Positions 1 through 9,295 are shown, counted from the first letter of the stretch. The stretch: 64,000 nt of DNA from Runella defluvii (GCF_014195535.1 NZ_JACIBY010000001.1:434001-498000); one strand, 5' to 3'. Program-made: numbers and translations. Notes: a model not told the origin generated them from the sequence alone.

Positions 1-618
1 AAATTCCAATTCCCCGTTCCGCGTGATTGGCAATACGAAAACTCACCTGTGCAGTTCCAAATGGCGGCCAAAGATGGCAAGTCGATGATGATGCTGACCG
101 TTGCTGAAGGAAAAACGCTGGATGAAGCTGCCCAAAACGTGGTCAAAAACTATAATTTCAAGGTGTTGGAAAACAAAAAAACAACCATCAATGGAATCCC
201 TACAGTGGTGATGGTTTCACAAATCCAGCAGCAACAACAGCAGCAGCAAGGAGGACAAACGGCGCCGCAACAAGCCCAAGACCCGAACACGGTTGTGCAG
301 GTGGCAACTTACTTGTACGAGTACAACGGCATGATTTTGGCGATGCACGGCATGAGTTATGCGCCTACGTTTGCGGCTAATTTACCTACGTTCCGTAATG
401 TTGGGGAGAATTTCCGTAACCTCAACGACCCCGATAAACTTAACCGTAAACCTGATCGCATTCGCATCAAAACGGTAGCGCGCACGGCTTCATTCAAAGA
501 CGTAATGAAAAGCTTTGGAATGCCCGATAACAAGTTGGAAGACTTGGGAATTTTGAACCAACTACAAGCCAACGACCAAGTACAGCAGGGTACATTGGTC
601 AAGATAATTACAAAATAA
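1..618 (+). CDS. M48-family metalloprotease-like protein, C-terminal part (cut by window edge)
   Basis: The reading frame is open from base 1, so this is the 3' end of a longer gene. About 205 residues are visible, without the HExxH catalytic core. The visible part resembles the C-terminal extension of Bacteroidota M48 (Ste24p-like) zinc proteases that have a TPR/LysM-like tail: it ends in a short module (NQLQANDQVQQGTLVKI) typical of that tail. A glutamine-rich stretch of mixed CAG/CAA codons lies near bases 226-250. The assignment rests on this C-terminal region only; the catalytic half must be checked upstream of the window. A gap of about 130 bases with its own promoter separates it from the next gene. 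Confidence 0.65.
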   Translation, partial: KFQFPVPRDWQYENSPVQFQMAAKDGKSMMMLTVAEGKTLDEAAQNVVKNYNFKVLENKKTTINGIPTVVMVSQIQQQQQQQQGGQTAPQQAQDPNTVVQVATYLYEYNGMILAMHGMSYAPTFAANLPTFRNVGENFRNLNDPDKLNRKPDRIRIKTVARTASFKDVMKSFGMPDNKLEDLGILNQLQANDQVQQGTLVKIITK

Positions 619-628
619 AACTCGTAAA

Positions 629-691
629 AACCCCTCTTGGTCGCAAAATCGCCTGAGGACGAGTAAATAAGCCCAAGTGGGGTTTGGGCTT
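629..691 (+). terminator. possible stem-loop behind the protease-like gene
   Basis: Bases 629-640 and 673-684 are complementary over 11 of 12 positions, and a smaller stem is possible at 669-676/684-691. There is no clear T run, and the second arm overlaps the -33 box of the next promoter, so the terminator role is weakly supported. Confidence 0.3.
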
Positions 692-714
692 TCGCAACGA
701 ACGGAGTAGATTTG
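683..714 (+). promoter_or_regulatory. Bacteroidota-type promoter for the long amidohydrolase gene
   Basis: TTTG at 683-686 and TAGATTTG at 707-714 are separated by exactly 20 bases, matching the Bacteroidota -33/-7 consensus. Transcription would begin near 720. That puts the in-frame codon at 684 upstream of the RNA and supports the ATG at 750 as the start of translation. Confidence 0.7.
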
Positions 715-749
715 GGTTAGAATACTCACATTTACTCCGTTTTTTTTGC

Positions 750-3700
750 ATGAAAAAAATTATTACACTTCTCATCACACTAGCGGTAACTTCGGCCGTA
801 AGGGCGCAAACGCCCACTTTCCCCCGCAACGGGGTTTATGACGAGCGGCCAGAAATGTACGCTTTTACCAACGCGACCATTTATGTCGATGCTCGCACGG
901 TTGTAGAAAATGCGACCTTGCTGATTAAAAATGGGATTGTCGTGGCAGCTGCCAAAGACGTTCAAATTCCTTCGGGGACGGTGGTTACTGACCTAAAAGG
1001 CCGTCGGATTTATCCTGCGCTTATCGACATGGAGTCGGATTACGGAATGCCCGAAATCGCGCGTGGACAGCGCGGCGGTCGTGGATTTTCTCCGCAAATT
1101 GAGTCCAATAAAAAAGGGGCGTATGGCTGGAACCAAGCCGTCAACGCCGATGCCGAAGCGGGTAAGATTTTTACCCTTAATACCACCAAAGCCGACGAAC
1201 TTCGTAAGTTGGGTTTTGGCGCGGTATTGACCCACCACCACGACGGGATTGTGCGCGGAACGGGGGCGTTGGTGAGTTTGTCCTCAGAAAGTGAGAACTC
1301 CACGGTACTTCGCCATCCTGCATCTTTTCACTTGTCGTTTAGTAAAGGGACTTCTACCCAGCAGTATCCCAACTCGCCCATGGGCTCGATGGCCCTTCTC
1401 CGCCAGACCTATTACGATGCGGAGTGGTACAAAAACAGCGGCAAAAACGTTGAGTTTAACCTCTCATTGGAGGCATTTAACAAACATACATCATTGCCAA
1501 CGATATTTGAAGCGACGGACAAATGGAGTCTGTTGCGGGCGGATAAACTCGGCGATGAATTTAAAACGCAATACATCTTTAGAGGCTCAGGCGATGAATA
1601 CCAGCGCGTGGATGAAATCAAAGCCGCAGGTGGCTCCATTATTGTTCCGATTAACTACCCATCGGCTTTTGATGTAGAAGACGCATGGGATGCCGACAAC
1701 GTAAGCCTTGCCGAAATGAAGCACTGGGAAATGGCTCCTGCCAACGCCGCTACCCTCGAAAAAGCAGGTGTGAACTTTGTGCTGACGTCGGCATTGTTAA
1801 AAACCAAAACCGAATTTTGGCCAAACCTCCGCAAAGCCATCGAACACGGCTTGAGCGAAACCAAAGCCCTCGAAGCTCTCACAACGATTCCTGCCCAATT
1901 GCTCCAATGCAGCGACAAAATCGGAAGCCTCAAAACAGGTACGTGGGCGAACTTTATCATTACGTCGGGCAGTATTTTTAGCGCGGATAATATTCTGTAC
2001 GAAAACTGGATTCGCGGCAAAAAATACGTTATTAATTCACTGAGCCAAACGGACATCCGTGGGACGTATCAGTTGAACCTGAACGATGAAAAAGGCAAAC
2101 TCGTCATTACTGGAAAGCCCGATAAGCCCGACTACCAAGTAGTGTTGCGCGATACAGTAAAGATTACGCCCAAAGTGACGTTCCTCAACGACGTCATTTC
2201 TATTAACTTCCAGCCCGACCGCCGTACGCCGAATGCAACCACTCGTTTGACGGGTTATTTGGAAGGAACCACGTTGAAAGGAAGTGGTGAAAATGCCAAA
2301 GGAGAAGCTATTAAATGGGCCGCTACGTTCCAAGAAGCCTACAAAGCGCCTGAAACCCGCCGCGATTCTACCCAACGTCCAGTACCGAATGTCGGCAAAC
2401 CGCTTTACCCATTTGTTGGGTTTGGAAACACCGAAAAACCAAAGTCTGAAACAATTTTGGTAAAAAACGCGACTGTTTGGACGAGCGAAGACGCAGGCGT
2501 GTTGACAAATACCGATGTGTTGGTCGAAAATGGAAAAATTACCAAAGTGGGTAAAAACCTTTCGGCAGCTACAGCCCGCGTGATTGACGGAACAGGCAAG
2601 CACCTTACACCAGGTATCATCGACGAACACTCGCACATTGCCCTCGCGTCGGTCAACGAAGGTGGACAATCAAGTTCGGCAGAAGTGCGCATGAGCGATG
2701 TCGTTAACCCTGATGATATTAACATTTACCGTCAGTTGGCGGGAGGCGTAACGATGTCACAGTTGTTGCACGGTTCGGCCAATTCAATCGGTGGGCAGTC
2801 GGCGGTCGTAAAACTCAAATGGGGAAGCAACGTCAACGAAATGCTTGTTCCTGAAGCGCAATACATCAAGTTTGCGTTGGGTGAAAACGTAAAACAATCC
2901 AATAGCCCCAATGCGACCATTCGTTATCCTCAAACCCGTATGGGGGTAGAACAAGTCTTTTACGACCATTTTATTCGTGCGCGTGAGTATGACCGCTCGT
3001 GGGATGCGTACAATTCGATGAAAAACAAAATTGGTGTTCCAGCCCCACGTCGTGATATTGAATTGGAAACGTTGGCCGAAATCTTGAACGGCAAGCGCTT
3101 CATTACGTGCCACTCGTACGTGCAGTCAGAAATCAACATGTTGATTAAAGTAGCCGATTCGTTAGGATTCAAAATCAACACATTTACGCACATTTTGGAA
3201 GGATACAAAGTGGCCGACAAAATGAAAAAACACGGTGTCGCTGGTTCGTCGTTTGCCGACTGGTGGGCGTACAAAATGGAGGTAAAAGACGCGATTCCGT
3301 ACAATGCCGCGATTTTGGCGAAAGTAGGCGTATTGACCAGTATCAACTCTGACGACGCCGAAATGGCGCGTCGCCTCAACCAAGAAGCGGCCAAAGCCGT
3401 TGAATACGGTGGCATTGCCGAAACGGAAGCCCTCAAAATGGTGACAATTAACCCCGCTAAAATCTTACGCCTCGACAAGCGCACAGGAAGTATCAAAGTA
3501 GGGAAAGACGCTGATTTGGTGTTGTGGAACAATCACCCGCTTTCGATTTACGCTCGTCCCGACTACACAATTGTAGAAGGTGCGATTTGTTATTCGACCG
3601 ATGGCGACGACAAGCGCCGTGGGGAAGTAGAACAAGAGCGTGCGCGTTTGATTCAGAAAATGATTTCTGCCAAAACAGGCGGTGCTACGGCCGTTCGCCC

Positions 3701-3779
3701 ACCGTTCCGTCGTCAGCGCATGTGGCATTGCGAAGACGTTGAAGGCATTATGGCAGAAGGAGAAGAAGAAGGGAAATAG
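750..3779 (+). CDS. exported tandem amidohydrolase-family protein, first domain degenerate
   Basis: A 1009-residue protein with a signal peptide (MKKIITLLITLAVTSAVRAQ) and two amidohydrolase-superfamily halves. The second half carries the metal-site signature: HSH at 627-629, His near 788 and 814, and an SDD motif with Asp near 868. It ends with the usual composite beta-sandwich segment (GSIKVGKDADLVLW). The first half has the flanking fold motifs (IYPALID, GSLKTGTWANFII) but DMESD where HxH is expected, so it is probably catalytically dead. The family hydrolyses cyclic amides or peptide-like substrates; the substrate cannot be read from sequence. The start at 750 is preferred over an in-frame upstream codon because of the signal peptide and the promoter. 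The next gene, 103 bases downstream, is a related single-domain protein, so the two probably act together in the periplasm. Confidence 0.88.
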   Translation: MKKIITLLITLAVTSAVRAQTPTFPRNGVYDERPEMYAFTNATIYVDARTVVENATLLIKNGIVVAAAKDVQIPSGTVVTDLKGRRIYPALIDMESDYGMPEIARGQRGGRGFSPQIESNKKGAYGWNQAVNADAEAGKIFTLNTTKADELRKLGFGAVLTHHHDGIVRGTGALVSLSSESENSTVLRHPASFHLSFSKGTSTQQYPNSPMGSMALLRQTYYDAEWYKNSGKNVEFNLSLEAFNKHTSLPTIFEATDKWSLLRADKLGDEFKTQYIFRGSGDEYQRVDEIKAAGGSIIVPINYPSAFDVEDAWDADNVSLAEMKHWEMAPANAATLEKAGVNFVLTSALLKTKTEFWPNLRKAIEHGLSETKALEALTTIPAQLLQCSDKIGSLKTGTWANFIITSGSIFSADNILYENWIRGKKYVINSLSQTDIRGTYQLNLNDEKGKLVITGKPDKPDYQVVLRDTVKITPKVTFLNDVISINFQPDRRTPNATTRLTGYLEGTTLKGSGENAKGEAIKWAATFQEAYKAPETRRDSTQRPVPNVGKPLYPFVGFGNTEKPKSETILVKNATVWTSEDAGVLTNTDVLVENGKITKVGKNLSAATARVIDGTGKHLTPGIIDEHSHIALASVNEGGQSSSAEVRMSDVVNPDDINIYRQLAGGVTMSQLLHGSANSIGGQSAVVKLKWGSNVNEMLVPEAQYIKFALGENVKQSNSPNATIRYPQTRMGVEQVFYDHFIRAREYDRSWDAYNSMKNKIGVPAPRRDIELETLAEILNGKRFITCHSYVQSEINMLIKVADSLGFKINTFTHILEGYKVADKMKKHGVAGSSFADWWAYKMEVKDAIPYNAAILAKVGVLTSINSDDAEMARRLNQEAAKAVEYGGIAETEALKMVTINPAKILRLDKRTGSIKVGKDADLVLWNNHPLSIYARPDYTIVEGAICYSTDGDDKRRGEVEQERARLIQKMISAKTGGATAVRPPFRRQRMWHCEDVEGIMAEGEEEGK

Positions 3780-3793
3780 CCGATGGTCGATGG

Positions 3794-3813
3794 CGCTTGC
3801 CTCTGGGCAAGCG
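3794..3813. repeat. short perfect hairpin between the two amidohydrolase genes
   Basis: An 8-base-pair stem (3794-3801/3806-3813) with a 4-base loop lies in the 103-base gap between the two same-strand amidohydrolase genes. No T run follows, so it may be an mRNA processing or stability structure rather than a terminator. Confidence 0.35.
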
Positions 3814-3882
3814 ACGACTATTAAAAGGCTTCCAGCCGCTACATTGTGTTGGTTTTTACGAATGAATTAAAAAGATATTTTC

Positions 3883-5247
3883 ATGATTGTTTCCATAAAT
3901 AAAACAAAAACAACGACCTTCAGGCGCTTGGCTGAGGTGGTTTTTGGGGCTTCCGCTCCTGTACTTTTTAGCCTTATTTCGCTTTCATCAAACGCTCAGA
4001 ATCCCGCCCCTGCCAAGCCCCAAGCCAAACCCATGGCGCTAGTGGGCGGCACGGTTCACGTGGGCAATGGGACGGTGATTGAAAAGGGTGTGGTGGTGTT
4101 TGACAAAGGGGTATTGACCGCCGTAGGCGATGCAAGTACTACGTTTGACAAATCAAAAACCGAGGTGGTGGACGTGACGGGCAAACACCTGTACCCAGGT
4201 CTCATTGCGATGGGAGCCACTACAGGGTTGGTCGAAATTTCGTCAGTACGTGCTACCGTCGATAACCAAGAAGTGGGAAGCATTACCCCGAATGTGCGGG
4301 CATTGATTGCGTATAATACCGACTCAGAAGTGATTCCTACGTTGCGTAACAATGGATTGCTACTAACCCAAGCGACGCCCCAAGGTGGTACGCTTTCAGG
4401 TTCTTCGTCGGTGATGGAATTAGACGGTTGGAACTGGGAAGATGCCGTGCTCAAAAAAGACGATGGACTTTGGCTAACGTGGCCTGCGTTCTTTGCTCGT
4501 GAGTTTAATTTCGATGATTTTTCGGTAAATCTTCAACGCAATACGCGTCGCCAAGAAGTGATTAACTCGTTGGCGCAGCTATTTTCGGATGCACGTGCCT
4601 ACAGCGAAATCAAAAACCCACCCATTACCAACCTTAAATTGGAGTCGTTGCGTGGTCTTTTTGACGGGCGCCAAAACCTCTACATCCGTGCCGATAATAG
4701 CAAAGACATTGTAGAGTCAGTGAAGTTTGCTAAGCAACATGGCGTGAAGAAAATCATCATCATTGGAGCCGAAGATGCCTTGCGCGTGGCGGAGTTTTTG
4801 AAAGAAAATAACGTAGCCGTCGTTTTGGGCGAAACGCACCGTTTGCCTACGCGCCAAGATGAGCCTGTGTACCAGCCGTACCGTTTGCCATCGTTGCTTC
4901 AAAAAGCGGGTGTAACAGTAGCTTTGAGTTATGGCGAAGCTTATTGGCGGACGCGTAACCTTCCGTTTACGGCGGGTACGGCGGCAGGATTTGGCGGAAT
5001 TTCGTCGGAAGAAGCCTTAAAAATGATTACATCAACGCCTGCCAAATTGTTGGGAATTGACAACGTCGTAGGCACGATTGAAAAAGGAAAATTGGCCACG
5101 TTGGTGGTGTGCAAAGGAGATATTTTGGATATGCGTTCCAACGGCATTGACCATGCGTTTATTCGCGGGCGCAAAATCGACCTCGACGACCGCCACAAAC
5201 GCCAATACCGCAAGTACACCGATAAGTACGAAATAGGAGAAAAATAA
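3883..5247 (+). CDS. exported amidohydrolase-family protein lacking the HxH metal motif
   Basis: A 454-residue protein with a long, somewhat polar N-terminus followed by a hydrophobic segment ending in SSNAQ, probably a signal peptide cleaved near residue 39. The N- and C-terminal beta-sandwich pieces of composite-domain amidohydrolases are clear (ALVGGTVHVGNG; GTIEKGKLATLVV), as is a helix typical of the family (SEEALKMITSTPAKLLGI). Where the catalytic HxH should follow the 'LYPGLI' motif (about residues 103-116) the sequence reads AMGATTGL, with no histidines. It is therefore probably a non-catalytic partner or regulator of the preceding protein. Same strand and close spacing suggest co-transcription. 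Confidence 0.82.
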   Translation: MIVSINKTKTTTFRRLAEVVFGASAPVLFSLISLSSNAQNPAPAKPQAKPMALVGGTVHVGNGTVIEKGVVVFDKGVLTAVGDASTTFDKSKTEVVDVTGKHLYPGLIAMGATTGLVEISSVRATVDNQEVGSITPNVRALIAYNTDSEVIPTLRNNGLLLTQATPQGGTLSGSSSVMELDGWNWEDAVLKKDDGLWLTWPAFFAREFNFDDFSVNLQRNTRRQEVINSLAQLFSDARAYSEIKNPPITNLKLESLRGLFDGRQNLYIRADNSKDIVESVKFAKQHGVKKIIIIGAEDALRVAEFLKENNVAVVLGETHRLPTRQDEPVYQPYRLPSLLQKAGVTVALSYGEAYWRTRNLPFTAGTAAGFGGISSEEALKMITSTPAKLLGIDNVVGTIEKGKLATLVVCKGDILDMRSNGIDHAFIRGRKIDLDDRHKRQYRKYTDKYEIGEK

Positions 5248-5251
5248 AAGT

Positions 5252-5314
5252 GTCGAGTGTAGAATGCAGAGTGTCGAGTTTTTAGTATTCGACATTCTGC
5301 ACTCTAAATTCGAC
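5252..5314. repeat. inverted repeat between convergent genes, possible bidirectional terminator
   Basis: Bases 5261-5277 pair with 5289-5305 at 15 or 16 of 17 positions across an 11-base loop, with extra pairing of GTCGA (5252-5256) and TCGAC (5310-5314) outside. It fills the 70-base gap between the converging amidohydrolase and ATP-grasp genes, where a bidirectional terminator would be expected. The composition (shuffled GTCGAG/GAATG words) also resembles small dispersed intergenic repeats of Bacteroidota. Confidence 0.5.
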
Positions 5315-5317
5315 ATT

Positions 5318-6748
5318 CTAATAAGTGACCCACGTGTCTTTGCCACCTCCTCCTTGCGAAGAGTTAACGACGAGGGAACCTTTGCGTAGAGCAACGCGTG
5401 TTAGTCCACCTGGGATAACGTTGATGCCATCGCCGTACAAAATGTAAGGACGTAAGTCAACGTGGCGGCCTTCGGCGTGGTCGTCCAAGAAACAAGGCAC
5501 GCGAGAAAGCGAAATTACGGGCTGAGCAATGTAATTACGCGGATTTTCTTTGATTTTTTGGCGGAAAATCTCGTGTTCTTCTTTCGTAGCTTTAGGCCCA
5601 ATCAACATCCCGTAGCCTCCCGCTTCGTTGGCTTCTTTAATAACAAGATTTTCTACGTTTTCGAGCACATATTTCAGGTCATCGTCTTCGCGACAGATGT
5701 AAGTGCGCACGTTAGGGATGATTGCCTCTTGGTCGAGGTAATACTTAATGATGCGTGGCACGTAGGCATAAATTACCTTGTCGTCGGCCACGCCCGTTCC
5801 AGGGGCATTGGCCAAGGCAACTCTCCCTTTTTTATAGACATCAAAAATACCAGGAATGCCTAGCAACGAGTGCGGGTTAAACACTTGAGGGTCGAGGAAG
5901 GTGTCGTCGAGGCGACGGTAAATGACATCCACGATTTCAAAACCACGCGTCGTGCGCATTTTAACGTAACCACCCGAAACGACTAAATCGCGGGCGTCAA
6001 CGAGCTCAACCCCCATTTGTTGAGCCAAATACGAGTGCTCAAAATACGCAGAGTTATAAATTCCAGGCGTAAGGACCACAATGTTCGGATCGGGACGGTC
6101 GGCAATAAATTTCAACATCTCAAACAACCGCGCAGGGTAGTCAGATACAGGGCGAACCCCCGTGCGAGCGAGCACTTCGGGGAAAATCTGCTTAGAAAGT
6201 TCGCGGTTTTCGAGCATGTACGAAACCCCCGACGGGCAGCGAAGGTTGTCTTCGAGTACCATGAACTGACCATCATCGCCACGGATAAGGTCGGTTCCTG
6301 TGATGTGGCACCAAATGCCTTTGGGTGGTTTTAAGCCTTTGCAGGCTTCCAGATAGCACTTAGACGTCTCGATTAAATCGCGGGGAACAACGCCATCTTT
6401 TAAAATCTTTTGATCGTTGTAAATATCGTCAATGAAAAGATTGAGCGCCGTAATGCGTTGGATAAGTCCCTTCTCCATGCGGTTCCACTCGTCGCCCGTT
6501 ACCACCCTTGGAATAATGTCCAAAGGCATAATTCGCTCAGTTCCTTCACCTTCCGAATACACGTTAAAAGTAATTCCCATCGACATCAGTGCGCGCTCCG
6601 CAGTGTGCTGACGGTTAGCGAGTTCTGTATTGTTGAGTTGCTCTACACGTTGCTTAAATGCTTCGTACCCAGGGCGTACTTTGCCATCGGGGGTAAACAT
6701 CTCATCATAGAACTTTTCGGTATCATAGTTTTTGAATGAAAATTGCAT
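5318..6748 (-). CDS. circularly permuted type 2 ATP-grasp protein
   Basis: A 476-residue protein matching the circularly permuted ATP-grasp family (formerly DUF404/DUF407). Characteristic stretches are TGTDLIRGDDGQFMVLEDN and RCPSGVSYMLENR in the middle, NAPGTGVADDK, and VIKEANEAGGYGMLIGP in the second half. ATP-grasp enzymes ligate a carboxylate to an amine through an acyl phosphate; members of this branch are thought to make or modify small peptides. In many genomes the gene is followed by an alpha-E (DUF403) gene and a transglutaminase-like protease gene. Here it stands alone between a convergent amidohydrolase and a divergent DUF5723 gene. Length is normal. The substrate is unknown. Confidence 0.87.
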   Translation of the reverse strand: MQFSFKNYDTEKFYDEMFTPDGKVRPGYEAFKQRVEQLNNTELANRQHTAERALMSMGITFNVYSEGEGTERIMPLDIIPRVVTGDEWNRMEKGLIQRITALNLFIDDIYNDQKILKDGVVPRDLIETSKCYLEACKGLKPPKGIWCHITGTDLIRGDDGQFMVLEDNLRCPSGVSYMLENRELSKQIFPEVLARTGVRPVSDYPARLFEMLKFIADRPDPNIVVLTPGIYNSAYFEHSYLAQQMGVELVDARDLVVSGGYVKMRTTRGFEIVDVIYRRLDDTFLDPQVFNPHSLLGIPGIFDVYKKGRVALANAPGTGVADDKVIYAYVPRIIKYYLDQEAIIPNVRTYICREDDDLKYVLENVENLVIKEANEAGGYGMLIGPKATKEEHEIFRQKIKENPRNYIAQPVISLSRVPCFLDDHAEGRHVDLRPYILYGDGINVIPGGLTRVALRKGSLVVNSSQGGGGKDTWVTY

Positions 6749-6988
6749 AATGGTGAAAAATCGTTGGTGAGTTATTTGTTTTGCCGAACAAGATATGGAT
6801 AAAGTAGAGATTTTACCAAATTTTCTGTGGTAATTTGTTCTTTTGGTTAGTATTAATGGACAAGTTTCGGAAATTATTGGATTATGCCGTACTTTGTATA
6901 GTATTTTGCCGTTAAGTTTTTACTTTAAATAAGTACATTGCTACTTTAGAGCCCTTACTTTTACAACACCTACTTTACTACTGTTAAA

Positions 6989-8530
6989 ATGTCGAATCGC
7001 TTTTGGATGATTGTTGTTGGATTGCTTGCTTGTGTTCAAGGTCGAGCACAACATTGGCTTGGAGTTTCGTCGAGCAATTATGCAGGAACCAACGCCCTTT
7101 TTCTCAATCCAGCGCATGCCGCCGATTCACGGCATAAGTTATACATCAATTTAGTAGGGAATGATATTTTCCTTGCCAACAATTACATCCGTTGGGTAGC
7201 TCCGTATTCCATTTTCGGAATCATGACCAATACTGTTCCTAAAAAGTACCGAAGTGAACGAGGAGCGATTGTTTGGAAAGAAGAATATTACCAAGAACGC
7301 CTCAACGGCGAGCGTAAACACATGCACGCGGGAGGTGATTTGCGCGGGCCTTCACTGCTTTATTCTTTTAACAATAATCGGTTTGCGATTGGCCTCACTA
7401 GCCGTGGGAGATATGCCATGAGTCTAACAGATGTCACGGAAGAAACCGCGCGGGTGATTCGATTTGGGACAGATAACAAAGACCTTCAAAGCAAAGATTT
7501 TCGTAACCAACAGGCGCAATTAAATACCAATGGGTTTCTCGAAATGGGGATGACGCTGGGGGCGGTAGTGGCTGATTATGATGAACATTTTTTGAAAGTG
7601 GGTGCAACCGTAAAACGGTTGGTAGGCGTCTATAACGTTCATGCCGATCTACGAAATACCGACCATCGAATTGTGGTAGAGAGCTTAAATCGTGAAAGAG
7701 AGTTTATTGTCGTTCAAAACCTTGACGCAACTTATGGCTACACCACGGGAGCAGCTTTTGATAACATTGGCCTTAGTCCTAAATTCCTCTTTGGAAAGGC
7801 TTCGGCGGGTGGCAGCTGGGGGGCTGATTTGGGGGTAGTATATGAATATCGCCCTGAGTTTAATGAATATACACGAAAAGTCCCCAAACGAGGCAAAGAA
7901 CCCGACCCAAACAAGAACAAATATAAGTTTAGGGTTTCGGCAGCGATTACGGATATTGGGCGGCTTAATTACAAAAACCTGAATTATACAAGGGAAATAG
8001 ACGTCCAAAAGGTAAGGGACGAATTTTCTTATTCGGAATTTAACATGGCCAATACAACCCCCTTGGCGGTGGCGGCAGTCAATCGTTCTTTGTCGATCAA
8101 TCCAGACGATGCGCCTCGTGCTTTTAAAGTGGGGCTTCCGCTGGCAGCCAATGTCAGTTTTGACTATCACCACTCTGGCCCTTGGTACGTGAACGCCATT
8201 TGGGTACAAGGGTTGAGGGGAAAAAACTACATGAACATTAGACCTCAGTCGGTCTTGGCCGTAACTCCAAGGTACGAAACGCGTTGGCTTGAAGTTTCTG
8301 CCCCCGTAAGTTTATATGATAACTACCGCGCTGTTGCGGTTGGATTGGCCGCGCGGGTGGGGCCGCTTATGATTGGAACTGATCATTTTACGGGGATTTT
8401 TGGCATTGGAAAACCACAGGGAGCCGATTTGTATTTTGGGCTCTATGCGCCTATCTTCCATCGAAAACCCAAAGAAGCCATCAGATGTTGGTTTCCACCC
8501 TACGAGAAACTTTTAAAGCGCAAACGTTAA
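6989..8530 (+). CDS. DUF5723-family exported protein, probable outer-membrane beta-barrel
   Basis: A 513-residue protein starting with a signal peptide (cut after GRAQ) and then a segment shared by DUF5723 proteins of Bacteroidota (LGVSSSNYAGTNALFLNP, then YINLVGNDIFLANNYI). It is rich in alternating hydrophobic/aromatic strands with glycine turns, and late segments such as LMIGTDHFTGIFG resemble PorP/SprF-like barrels. No enzymatic motif is visible. Function in the family is undefined; a surface or gliding/secretion-associated role is speculation. The start codon is the ATG directly before the signal peptide. The enoyl-CoA hydratase gene begins 9 bases after its stop, so the two are probably on one transcript. 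Confidence 0.75.
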   Translation: MSNRFWMIVVGLLACVQGRAQHWLGVSSSNYAGTNALFLNPAHAADSRHKLYINLVGNDIFLANNYIRWVAPYSIFGIMTNTVPKKYRSERGAIVWKEEYYQERLNGERKHMHAGGDLRGPSLLYSFNNNRFAIGLTSRGRYAMSLTDVTEETARVIRFGTDNKDLQSKDFRNQQAQLNTNGFLEMGMTLGAVVADYDEHFLKVGATVKRLVGVYNVHADLRNTDHRIVVESLNREREFIVVQNLDATYGYTTGAAFDNIGLSPKFLFGKASAGGSWGADLGVVYEYRPEFNEYTRKVPKRGKEPDPNKNKYKFRVSAAITDIGRLNYKNLNYTREIDVQKVRDEFSYSEFNMANTTPLAVAAVNRSLSINPDDAPRAFKVGLPLAANVSFDYHHSGPWYVNAIWVQGLRGKNYMNIRPQSVLAVTPRYETRWLEVSAPVSLYDNYRAVAVGLAARVGPLMIGTDHFTGIFGIGKPQGADLYFGLYAPIFHRKPKEAIRCWFPPYEKLLKRKR

Positions 8531-8539
8531 TCTAATAAC

Positions 8540-9295
8540 ATGGAAGCCTACGTTACCGCCGAGCATTCCGCCGAAGGAATTGCCACCATTACGTTTTTTC
8601 ATCCTGCCCAAAACTCAATGCCCAGTGCACTTCTGCAACGTTTGGCTGCTACCATTTCGGAAGTGGGAGAAGATGAGCGTACCAAAGTAATTGTGCTAAA
8701 AAGCGGAGGAGAACGTACCTTTTGTGCGGGAGCAAGTTTTGAAGAATTGGCCTCCATCGAAACCGAAGAACAAGGATTGGCTTTCTTTTCGGGTTTTGCC
8801 AAGGTCATTAATGCTTGTCGGCAAAGCTCAGCCATCGTACTTGGGCGCGTGCAGGGTAAGGCCGTGGGTGGAGGTGTAGGGCTTGCCGCTGCCACCGACT
8901 ATTGTTTGGCAACCCAACACGCTGCCGTACGTTTGAGCGAATTGCTGATTGGCATCGGGCCTTTTGTCGTAGGGCCTGCCATCGAACGAAAAATCGGTGT
9001 AGCCGCTTTTTCACAAATGACCCTCAATGCCGCTACCTTTTACTCCGCAGATTGGGCTAAAGAAAAAGGATTATATGCCGAAGTGTACGAATCCATCGAA
9101 GCGTTGGACGCTGCCCTGGCTACCTTAGCCCGTCAGCTGGCAAGTTATAACCCCGAAGCGCTTCGACAGCTTAAAAAAGTATTTTGGGAAGGAACTGAGC
9201 ACTGGAGCACGTTGCTCTACGAACGCGCAGCCATGAGCGGGCACCTCGTGTTGTCGGAACAAACGCGCGCAGCCATTGCCAAATTTAAGGCTTAA
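8540..9295 (+). CDS. enoyl-CoA hydratase/isomerase family protein
   Basis: A 251-residue crotonase-fold protein. The oxyanion-hole regions are recognisable: CAGASFEEL and the glycine-rich AVGGGVGLAAATDYCLA. The first catalytic glutamate of hydratases aligns with the Glu in RLSELLIGIG. The second glutamate position falls in AFSQMTLNA and appears to be Gln, so it may not be a standard hydratase; isomerase, hydrolase or methylglutaconyl-CoA hydratase-type chemistry is possible. It would act in cytoplasmic acyl-CoA (fatty acid or branched-chain amino acid) metabolism. It follows the DUF5723 gene by 9 bases and overlaps the convergent rarA stop by 4 bases, leaving no room for a separate terminator. 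Confidence 0.85.
   Translation: MEAYVTAEHSAEGIATITFFHPAQNSMPSALLQRLAATISEVGEDERTKVIVLKSGGERTFCAGASFEELASIETEEQGLAFFSGFAKVINACRQSSAIVLGRVQGKAVGGGVGLAAATDYCLATQHAAVRLSELLIGIGPFVVGPAIERKIGVAAFSQMTLNAATFYSADWAKEKGLYAEVYESIEALDAALATLARQLASYNPEALRQLKKVFWEGTEHWSTLLYERAAMSGHLVLSEQTRAAIAKFKA

Noticed and set aside
684-749. Longer N-terminus for the tandem amidohydrolase
   Set aside because: The promoter -7 box at 707-714 lies inside it and the signal peptide begins at the ATG at 750.
2037-2669. 210-codon minus-strand open frame
   Set aside because: It is antisense to the amidohydrolase gene with no recognisable features.
3682-3870. Short open frame overlapping the end of the amidohydrolase gene
   Set aside because: It lies in another frame of the gene, with no motif; the hairpin at 3794-3813 explains part of it.
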